Below, piece by piece: positions 1-5,564 of a stretch of DNA of 6,059 bases. The translations under genes and the position numbers were made by a program. The notes below the pieces were generated by a model. It had not been told where the DNA came from. It ran no database searches and saw only the letters and a program-made list of their open reading frames with translations. Source of the DNA: Bacteroidota bacterium (GTDB taxonomy: Bacteria; Bacteroidota; Bacteroidia; Flavobacteriales; Flavobacteriaceae); assembly GCA_022601215.1 (NCBI GenBank), contig JAHZIZ010000129.1:1-6059 (forward strand), read 5' to 3'. Each line of letters opens with the position of its first letter. Positions within the stretch are counted from its first letter, which is position 1.

Positions 1-1638
1 ATGAGCCACCATATTGTAGAGGCGATGAACCTTGAATACACCTATCCTGATAACACCCATGCCCTTCTCGACATCTCATTCCGGATCAGACATGGAGAAT
101 CTGTTGCCATCATTGGTGCCAACGGTGCAGGGAAATCTACCCTGTTAAAAATAATAGCTGGTAAACAAGATCCAACATCAGGAAATGTACACTTGGAAAA
201 GGGAAAGCGTATGTCTGTGCTGGAACAAAACCACAACGCCTGTGATGAGTTCCCAGTCCTTGAAACAGTGGTACGTGGAAATAAAGATTTATTTGCTATT
301 AAATCTAAAATTGACGCTCTGTATGCCGATTATACAGATGAGAACGCTGAAAAAATCGGAGAATTACAGGTACAGTTTGAAGAGATGGATGGATGGAATG
401 CAGACAGCAATGCTGCAGCACTTTTATCGAACTTAGGAATCGCAGAAGAATTTCACTATACCTTGATGGCCGATCTCGACGGTAAGCAAAAAGTACGCGT
501 ATTACTTGCGCAAGCTCTATTTGGAAATCCAGATGTATTGATTATGGATGAGCCAACTAATGACTTAGATTATGAGACTATTGGGTGGTTAGAAAACTTC
601 TTAGCAAATTATGATAAATGTGTTATTGTTGTTTCCCACGACCGTCACTTTCTAGATGCTGTTTGTACACATATTAGTGATATAGATTTTGGGAAAATCA
701 ACCATTTTAGTGGAAATTACACGTTTTGGTATGAAAGTAGTCAGTTGGCTGCTCGTCAAAGGGCTCAACAGAATAAAAAGGCCGAAGAAAAGAAGAAAGA
801 ATTAGAAGAGTTCATTCGCCGTTTTTCTGCTAACGTGGCAAAATCGAAGCAAGCTACGAGTAGAAAGAAAATGATAGACAAACTTAATGTGAGTGAAATT
901 AGGCCATCTAGTCGTCGTTATCCAGCGATTATTTTTGAAAGAGAGCGTGAGGCTGGAGATCAGATACTAAATGTGGAAGGTTTAGCTGCTTCTATTGATG
1001 GAGACACTCTTTTTAAAAATGTCGATGTCAATTTGGGTAAGAGTGATAAAGTGGTCTTGTTTTCTAGAGACTCTAGAGCTACCACAGCATTCTATGAGAT
1101 TATTAATGATAACGCTAAGGCAGATGCGGGCAAGTTTCAATGGGGGGTAACTACAACACAAAGTTATTTACCTTTGGACAATAGTGATTTTTTTACCGGA
1201 ACTGGTGAAATGAACTTAGTAGATTGGTTACGTCAATGGGCAAAAACAGAAGAAGAAAAAGAAGAAGTCTTTTTACGTGGTTTCTTGGGTAAAATGATTT
1301 TTAGTGGAGAAGAAGCTTTAAAAATGAGTAATGTTCTTTCTGGTGGAGAAAAAGTACGTTGTATGCTTAGTAGAATGATGATGACTCGTGCCAATGTAAT
1401 TATGCTAGACGAACCTACTAATCACCTCGACTTAGAATCTATTACAGCCTTTAATAATTCACTAAAGAACTTCAAGGGAACTGTATTGTTTACAACACAT
1501 GATCATGAATTTGCCCAGACGGTAGGAACTAGAGTTATAGAACTTACGCCTAAAGGTGTGATTGATCGTTTTATGACATTTGATGAATATATGAGCGACA
1601 AAGCCATTAAAGAATTAAGAGAGAAAATGTATTCTTAA
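1..1638 (+). CDS. YbiT-like ABC-F family ATPase, with a degenerate second ATP site
   Basis: This is a duplicated-NBD ABC protein without membrane segments, the layout of ABC-F translation factors, which bind the ribosomal E site. NBD1 has Walker A GANGAGKST (39-47, Lys45), Walker B with Asp183/Glu184 in DEPTNDLD, and switch His213. The charged interdomain linker spans about 247-309 and includes the ABC-F block RRFSANVAKSKQATSR (273-288). NBD2 has signature LSGGEK (446-451), Walker B Asp470/Glu471 in DEPTNHLD, and His500. Length (545 aa) and overall pattern fit E. coli YbiT (about 530 aa) better than EttA or Uup. Two oddities: NBD2 Walker A is replaced by FSRDSRATT (354-362, Lys to Ala360), and the NBD1 signature reads LDGKQ (159-163). 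Residues 1-50 look unlike ABC-F proteins (see findings). The ATG is at base 1, so its upstream signals are not visible and a start further upstream cannot be excluded. The family call is firm; the ribosomal role is inferred from family. Confidence 0.93.
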   Translation: MSHHIVEAMNLEYTYPDNTHALLDISFRIRHGESVAIIGANGAGKSTLLKIIAGKQDPTSGNVHLEKGKRMSVLEQNHNACDEFPVLETVVRGNKDLFAIKSKIDALYADYTDENAEKIGELQVQFEEMDGWNADSNAAALLSNLGIAEEFHYTLMADLDGKQKVRVLLAQALFGNPDVLIMDEPTNDLDYETIGWLENFLANYDKCVIVVSHDRHFLDAVCTHISDIDFGKINHFSGNYTFWYESSQLAARQRAQQNKKAEEKKKELEEFIRRFSANVAKSKQATSRKKMIDKLNVSEIRPSSRRYPAIIFEREREAGDQILNVEGLAASIDGDTLFKNVDVNLGKSDKVVLFSRDSRATTAFYEIINDNAKADAGKFQWGVTTTQSYLPLDNSDFFTGTGEMNLVDWLRQWAKTEEEKEEVFLRGFLGKMIFSGEEALKMSNVLSGGEKVRCMLSRMMMTRANVIMLDEPTNHLDLESITAFNNSLKNFKGTVLFTTHDHEFAQTVGTRVIELTPKGVIDRFMTFDEYMSDKAIKELREKMYS

Positions 1639-1661
1639 TACGAAGTACTTTCAATACAATC

Positions 1662-1694
1662 AAAAAGGAGAGCTATTTTTTAGCTCTCCTTTTT
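1662..1694. terminator. Bidirectional intrinsic terminator between convergent genes
   Basis: A perfect 14-bp inverted repeat has left arm AAAAAGGAGAGCTA (1662-1675), a five-T loop (1676-1680) and right arm TAGCTCTCCTTTTT (1681-1694). The A-run on one side and T-run on the other give a U-tract in either direction. It can therefore end the ABC-F transcript (stop at 1638) and the minus-strand transcript, whose last stop codon is at 1697-1699. The GC-rich core is GGAGAGC/GCTCTCC. Confidence 0.92.
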
Positions 1695-1696
1695 GG

Positions 1697-1924
1697 TTAT
1701 CCAATTTCAGCGAGATAGGTTTCAATTATATTCTTAGCCTTATCCAGTTCATCCTCCATAAGGAAAAGTTGAGTTTGTTGGGGGATACTCGCAGCAAAAC
1801 CGGCCATTGTAGCACTGTTATGCTCTTTTCTTTCAATAGGGTTGATGCCTATTTCGTTTAATCGTGCGATTAATCCCTTAGCAATCATATCCGGACCTGT
1901 AAATATTCTTTGGGTTTTACTCAT
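1697..1924 (-). CDS. Small DUF2007-type protein (putative signal-transducing domain)
   Basis: This 75-residue soluble protein has no signal peptide or membrane helix. The order of elements matches the DUF2007 (PF09413) fold as I remember it: an N-terminal strand with IFTGPDMIAKGLIARL, then GINPIERK, then an AGFAASIP block (residues about 41-48), a hydrophobic strand QLFLMEDEL, and a final helix DKAKNIIETYL. The family is labelled a putative prokaryotic signal-transducing protein, but no reaction or ligand is established, so the role is open. The ATG is preceded by AAAAAAGACACC rather than a Shine-Dalgarno sequence, usual for Bacteroidota. It lies 24 bp downstream of the membrane-protein gene on the same strand, so the two are probably one transcript, ending at the hairpin 2 bp past its stop codon. 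Confidence 0.85.
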   Translation of the reverse strand: MSKTQRIFTGPDMIAKGLIARLNEIGINPIERKEHNSATMAGFAASIPQQTQLFLMEDELDKAKNIIETYLAEIG

Positions 1925-1948
1925 GGTGTCTTTTTTATATGGATAAAA

Positions 1949-2668
1949 TTAGGCATTATAATACTTACTATTCCAAATGGCAGTATTAAAGTTTTTGCCC
2001 TTCGCAAAACCGTAAAACAGTACAATTCCACCAACGGCCTTGAACATAAAAAGAAACATTAGTAGATATTCAGAATTGGAGACAAGCCCCTTGGTAAAGG
2101 CTTGCATTGGAGTAATGAAAGTGAGAAAGAGGCTCACAATAAAAATCGTGAATAATAAATTTTCAAAATTTTTGTACGGCCACATGAGTAATTTCCGAAG
2201 TGGATGTAAGTCCTTCCCCCATTTGTGAATAAGATAGTAATAGTTATTTCCCATTGGTGCCATAAGTAACGGGTCGTCGGCGTTTTCTAGTTTCAATAAT
2301 TTGGCTGGAGCAATTATTTTTAATCCTGTCAAGGTAGTTTGGTGTTCTTTTTCTAACTGACGAATTTTTGAAATGGCTTCAGCTGGAAAATCGCCTTTAA
2401 AGAAACGGGCGTCCAGAAATCGCAGGCGATAGTCAACACATAGCTTTTTGATATCATCTTTATGATAAACTCTTGATGTAAATAGCAATTCGGAATTAAA
2501 AGAATGCTCTTTGAATGGTGCATTTGAACTTAATCTTGCTTCAATAGATGACCGCTCTTGTTCATTGTCAGAAAGTACTTGTCTTACCTCAGAAAGAATG
2601 TCATTATGAGAAACTCTTTTATCCCGCAATTTGGCGAGCTCTATTTCAATATTGGTCTTTGAAAGCAT
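1949..2668 (-). CDS. Unknown protein with a soluble N-terminal part and two C-terminal membrane helices
   Basis: I do not recognise this 239-residue protein. Residues 1-55 are charged and probably helical. Residues 56-165 form a mixed soluble region with the notable stretches RVYHKDDIKKLCVDYRLRFL and MAPMGNNYYYLIHKW. Two hydrophobic segments follow, at about 168-188 (LLFTIFIVSLFLTFITPM) and 199-221 (EYLLMFLFMFKAVGGIVLFYG), joined by a loop of about ten residues. Lys/Arg residues lie before the first helix (151-166) and after the second (AKGKN). That suggests a hairpin anchor in the inner membrane with both ends in the cytoplasm (inference). There is no signal peptide. The codon pattern and uninterrupted length support a real gene. 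It is followed after 24 bp by the DUF2007 gene. Its start abuts a 20-bp palindrome, and no Bacteroidota-type promoter was found in the 152 bp between it and pheT, so it may rely on pheT readthrough. Confidence 0.85.
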   Translation of the reverse strand: MLSKTNIEIELAKLRDKRVSHNDILSEVRQVLSDNEQERSSIEARLSSNAPFKEHSFNSELLFTSRVYHKDDIKKLCVDYRLRFLDARFFKGDFPAEAISKIRQLEKEHQTTLTGLKIIAPAKLLKLENADDPLLMAPMGNNYYYLIHKWGKDLHPLRKLLMWPYKNFENLLFTIFIVSLFLTFITPMQAFTKGLVSNSEYLLMFLFMFKAVGGIVLFYGFAKGKNFNTAIWNSKYYNA

Positions 2669-2671
2669 GGT

Positions 2672-2691
2672 CTATTTTTATCTAAAAATAG
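2672..2691. repeat. AT-rich 20-bp palindrome next to a start codon
   Basis: Two perfect 9-base arms, CTATTTTTA (2672-2680) and TAAAAATAG (2683-2691), are separated by TC. The element begins 4 bp upstream of the minus-strand ATG at 2668-2666, where a ribosome or regulator would act. It could be an operator or a weak hairpin covering the translation start. In DNA this AT-rich a chance palindrome is also quite possible. Confidence 0.45.
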
Positions 2692-2753
2692 TGACTAATA
2701 GTTTCCTTTCCAATTATTTAACAAAGCAATGAGCCTATATGAAGAGACGGGCA

Positions 2754-2772
2754 TTGGACGGTGTTCCGTCAA
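2754..2772. other. Small GC-rich hairpin downstream of pheT
   Basis: TTGGACGG (2754-2761) pairs with CCGTCAA (2766-2772) across the loop TGTT, giving seven pairs with one bulged G. It lies 49 bp past the pheT stop codon on the minus strand. No T-run follows in the minus direction (the RNA continues TGCCCGTCTC), so it is not a classical terminator. It may be a 3'-end or processing hairpin, or chance. Confidence 0.3.
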
Positions 2773-2820
2773 GGTACAGTTTAGAACTTTTTATTAAAAT
2801 TTTTCTGAAATAGTATCGAG

Positions 2821-5247
2821 TTATCTCAAAGCGGCTCCAAAATCTTTTTCAAATCGCTGTTGCAATCTCTTCATAATTTTTTCTATTTGCTTATCTGTTA
2901 GCGTTTTTCGATCATCTTGAATGGTGAAGCTTAAGGCATAGCTCTTTTTTCCTTTAGGGAGGTTTTTACCCGTGTAGACATCGAAGAGAGAAACTTCCTT
3001 TAGAAGTTGTTTTTCCGTTTGAAAAGCAGCGGTTCTTAATGCATCGAACGTCACTTCATGGTCTAATAATAGGGCAAAATCACGTTTTACTTTCGGGAAT
3101 TTTGGAATAGGTGCTAAGAGGAAGTTAGCTGTTGGAATTTCTTCTAAAATAACATCCCAATGAAGATCCGCAAATAATACCTCGGCATCTATACCGAAAT
3201 GCTTAGCAACCTTCTTATTTACCACGCCAAATTCTACTAAGGTTTGCTTTCCCTTAGCGAGCGTAATCCCTTCGGTTAATAAATCATTTTTTAGTCCTTT
3301 TTCGGAATATCCTTTTATACCCAATCCATCTAAAATGGTAGTAATTACTCCTTTTCCGAAGAAAAAGTCACTCTTTTTATTGGCACCTGTCCAACTTTCT
3401 TCTGAAGTATCCCCTGAAACAATGAGGGATAAGTGTTTCTTTTCTTCACGACCGTTAGGGTAGTTGTGGTAGGTTTTCCCAAATTCGAATAGCCTTACAT
3501 TAGACATTTTTCGATTACTGTTGTAGGCAACTGCTTCCAAGGCACCAAAGAGCATAGATTGCCTCATTACTTCCAAGTCTTTACTCAAAGGGTTTAACAT
3601 GCGAACATTAAAGTCTGCTTTTAGCATATGAGAAAGGTCCACATAATTTGCATTAGTAAGTGAATTTCCTAACATCTCATGAAATCCTAAGGCGGCCAAT
3701 TGATTACCAACTTTGTTCTGTACTTGATAGTCCTCAACTATATTACTTGTGGCAATGGATGCGTTGAGTTTGGTTGTGAAATCTATGTTATTATAGCCGT
3801 AGACTCTTAATATCTCTTCAATAACATCTACTTCTCTGGTCACATCATTCCTGTAGGCGGGGATAGTCATCCCAATTCCGGTTTCAGTTACATTTTCAAT
3901 TTTAATATCTAGAGATGTCAAAATCTCTTTAATCGTTTCTCTCGGAATCTCTTGACCTATAAGCTGGGTAGCATTGTCAAAATGAAGGAACACTTGGTGG
4001 TCTTCTATTTTTTTTGGATACACGTCAATAATATCACTAGTGATCTCACCACCGGAAATTTCACAAATCAAAATGGCAGCGCGCATTAATGCGTACTCCG
4101 TAATATTAGGGTCTATACCTCGCTCAAAACGGAAGGAAGCATCCGTATTGAGGCCATGACGTTTGGCTGTTTTTCTAACGCTCACTGGATTAAAGTAGGC
4201 ACTTTCAAGAAAGATACTAGTTGTATTTTCTGATACGCCACTGTCTTTTCCTCCAAAAACCCCTGCAATACACATAGGTTTTTCAGCATCGCAAATCATA
4301 AGATCATCTTGGTGTATTTCGCGTTCAATTCCATCCAAAGTAACAAACTTAGTCCCCGCAGGCAGGGTTTTCACTTCCACCTTATTCCCATTAATTTTGA
4401 CAGCATCAAAGGCATGAAGAGGTTGCCCAAGTTCATGCAATACATAATTGGTGATATCTACGATGTTATTTATAGGAGATAATCCTATGGCTTTAAGCCT
4501 ATTTTGCAGCCAGGTAGGAGAGGCTCCAACCTTTAGGCCGCTAATGGTTACTCCACAGTATCGAGGTGCAAGTTCATTATTATCAACTTCCACATCCATT
4601 TTAAGCGTTCTGTTTTCTACTCTAAAACTACTTGTAGATGGAGTGATAAGTTCTAGCGCTATTTCATGCTGCACTAGACCAGCACGCAAGTCCCTCGCGA
4701 CTCCCCAATGACTCATGGCGTCTGAGCGGTTTGGAGTGAGCCCAATTTCAAAAACATGATCGTTTTCTATGTCAAATATCTCGTTTGCTGGAGTTCCTGC
4801 TATTAACGATTCGTCAAGAATCATAATTCCATCATGACTTTGGCCTAAACCCAGTTCATCTTCGGCACAGATCATTCCCATACTTACCTCGCCTCTTATT
4901 TTCCCTTTCTTAATTTTCCAAGGTTTACCCTCTGCGTCATATAAAGTGGTGCCTACTGTCGCTACAGGTACTTTTTGGCCTTTGTCAACATTAGGGGCTC
5001 CACAGACAATTTGTACAGGCTCCCCATCACCTAGATCGACTGTAGTAATTTTTAATCTATCCGCATTTGGATGTTGTTCACAGGTAAGTACATGCCCTAC
5101 GACAATACCTGCCAATCCTCCAGGTACAGAGGTGAAGTTTTCTATTCCTTCAATTTCTAGTCCAAGATCTGTAAGTAATTCTCCTGCTTTTTCAGGATTC
5201 CAATCGATATTAATGAACTGTTTGATCCAGTTGTAGGAAATCTTCAT
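2821..5247 (-). CDS. pheT: Phenylalanyl-tRNA synthetase beta subunit
   Basis: This is the beta chain of the cytoplasmic alpha2beta2 enzyme that charges tRNAPhe with phenylalanine using ATP. The beta chain supplies tRNA recognition and editing of mischarged Tyr-tRNAPhe. All bacterial domains appear in order across 808 residues, close to the E. coli length (795). They are the N-terminal segment ISYNWIKQFI; the EMAP-like tRNA-binding OB fold (about 40-153); the TPNRSDAMSHWGVARDL block (171-187); the B3/4 editing domain (about 210-390, with GQPLHAFD and FLESAYFNP); the B5 domain (about 404-475, followed by REVDVIEEILRVYGY); a catalytic-like core (about 490-700); and the C-terminal FDX-ACB anticodon-binding domain (about 712-808, from PIPKFPKVKRDFALL to the C-terminus). 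No frameshift or lost domain is seen. The ATG at 5247 matches the family N-terminus. An exact Bacteroidota promoter sits just upstream, leaving a leader of under 20 nt. pheS is not adjacent, as I recall being usual in Bacteroidota. Confidence 0.98.
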   Translation of the reverse strand: MKISYNWIKQFINIDWNPEKAGELLTDLGLEIEGIENFTSVPGGLAGIVVGHVLTCEQHPNADRLKITTVDLGDGEPVQIVCGAPNVDKGQKVPVATVGTTLYDAEGKPWKIKKGKIRGEVSMGMICAEDELGLGQSHDGIMILDESLIAGTPANEIFDIENDHVFEIGLTPNRSDAMSHWGVARDLRAGLVQHEIALELITPSTSSFRVENRTLKMDVEVDNNELAPRYCGVTISGLKVGASPTWLQNRLKAIGLSPINNIVDITNYVLHELGQPLHAFDAVKINGNKVEVKTLPAGTKFVTLDGIEREIHQDDLMICDAEKPMCIAGVFGGKDSGVSENTTSIFLESAYFNPVSVRKTAKRHGLNTDASFRFERGIDPNITEYALMRAAILICEISGGEITSDIIDVYPKKIEDHQVFLHFDNATQLIGQEIPRETIKEILTSLDIKIENVTETGIGMTIPAYRNDVTREVDVIEEILRVYGYNNIDFTTKLNASIATSNIVEDYQVQNKVGNQLAALGFHEMLGNSLTNANYVDLSHMLKADFNVRMLNPLSKDLEVMRQSMLFGALEAVAYNSNRKMSNVRLFEFGKTYHNYPNGREEKKHLSLIVSGDTSEESWTGANKKSDFFFGKGVITTILDGLGIKGYSEKGLKNDLLTEGITLAKGKQTLVEFGVVNKKVAKHFGIDAEVLFADLHWDVILEEIPTANFLLAPIPKFPKVKRDFALLLDHEVTFDALRTAAFQTEKQLLKEVSLFDVYTGKNLPKGKKSYALSFTIQDDRKTLTDKQIEKIMKRLQQRFEKDFGAALR

Positions 5248-5268
5248 GAGCCATGTAATTTAAGCCTA

Positions 5269-5298
5269 CAAAGATAAAATATTGACGATAGCATTCAA
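5269..5298 (-). promoter_or_regulatory. Bacteroidota-type promoter of pheT (TTG-N19-TAnnTTTG)
   Basis: Read on the minus strand, the -33 element TTG (5298-5296) is followed by 19 bases and then TATCTTTG (5276-5269). This is an exact match to the primary sigma-factor consensus of Bacteroidota. The -7 element ends 21 bases before the pheT ATG, so transcription should start near 5263-5265 with a leader of about 16-18 nt. That is too short for a T-box or a leader-peptide attenuator. Confidence 0.8.
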
Positions 5299-5351
5299 AT
5301 TATGGCACATATTTTGTACTTTTAAATTTCAGTAACCTAAACAATGTAAAA

Positions 5352-5555
5352 ATGAAAATTGTAGTAAAACTTTTATTAGTAATCGCAGTTGTTGCTTTTG
5401 CTTCCTGTAGAGATACAAAAAAAGAAGAAGCAGAAACACAGCAAGTGCTTGAACAAGTGGAGGCAGTAGAGCAAGAAGCTAACGAGATTTCGGAAAAAAT
5501 TGAGCAAGATGCCAACGAGCTCGAGGATGCACTTAAAGATTTAGATAGTATTTAA
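5352..5555 (+). CDS. Tiny acidic coiled-coil lipoprotein
   Basis: The 67-residue precursor has a lipoprotein signal peptide: MKIVVK, a hydrophobic stretch LLLVIAVVAFA, and lipobox FASC with Cys19 as the predicted lipidated residue. The 49-residue mature part is strongly acidic (about 17 Asp/Glu against 5 Lys/Arg) and has no further cysteine. From about residue 30 it is predicted to be one helix. Hydrophobic residues fall at V36, V39, A43, I46, I50, L57, L61, L64 and I67, and three 11-residue units begin at Gln30, Gln41 and Gln52. After Cys come Arg-Asp-Thr-Lys-Lys-Glu-Glu, not a clear surface-export signal, so periplasmic or surface facing is undecided. It ends in Ser-Ile without the C-terminal lysine of Braun's lipoprotein. 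The start is fixed by the signal peptide. No good promoter was found; TACTTTTA (5317-5324) and TAAATTTC (5323-5330) are partial -7 matches without a -33 TTG. The function is unknown. Confidence 0.88.
   Translation: MKIVVKLLLVIAVVAFASCRDTKKEEAETQQVLEQVEAVEQEANEISEKIEQDANELEDALKDLDSI
5439..5537 (+). repeat. Three 11-residue (33-bp) tandem units in the lipoprotein gene
   Basis: Residues 30-62 divide into three 11-mers: QQVLEQVEAVE, QEANEISEKIE and QDANELEDALK. Units 2 and 3 (5472-5504 and 5505-5537) also agree in DNA, at 21 of 33 bases overall and 13 of the first 15. Conserved positions are Gln1, a small or aliphatic residue at 3, Glu5, an acidic residue at 8 and an aliphatic residue at 10. This suggests growth by in-frame duplication, with the first unit more diverged. 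Confidence 0.6.
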
Positions 5556-5564
5556 AAACAAGAA

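Noticed and set aside
2040..2228. Plus-strand open frame opposite the two-helix membrane protein
   Set aside because: It is short, antisense to a longer frame with coherent membrane helices, and has no plausible start signal. The frames at 42-236 (minus) and 185-436 (plus) inside the ABC-F gene were dropped for the same reason.
2773..2800. AT-rich near-palindrome (AGAA, then AAAATTTT, then TTCT) after pheT
   Set aside because: Only four outer pairs plus a self-complementary A/T run form, so it is too weak to call a terminator.
4448..4711. Plus-strand open frame inside pheT (87 codons)
   Set aside because: It lies wholly inside the unmistakable pheT coding region on the other strand, and its product has no domain-like pattern. 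The same holds for 4946-5236.
5210..5254. A 14-codon open frame (MAHEDFLQLDQTVH) starting 7 bases before the pheT ATG and overlapping it out of frame
   Set aside because: It has only one Phe codon, so it is not an attenuator-style leader peptide. It begins within about 10 nt of the predicted transcript start, and an out-of-frame ATG here is easily chance.
5282..5310. TTGACG at 5282-5287 as a possible sigma70-type -35 for the lipoprotein gene
   Set aside because: No TATAAT-like hexamer occurs 16-18 bases downstream, and no TAnnTTTG lies at Bacteroidota spacing (19-21).
5344..5349. ATG-TAA start-stop directly before the lipoprotein start codon
   Set aside because: It is a six-base coincidence in an A-rich leader, with no supporting structure or ribosome-binding signal.
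5300..5515. Open frame on the minus strand opposite the lipoprotein gene (71 codons, Ser/Cys-rich)
   Set aside because: It is antisense to a gene with a clear signal peptide and lipobox. Its Ser/Cys/Thr-rich product is what an antisense reading of Glu/Gln/Ala-rich codons gives.
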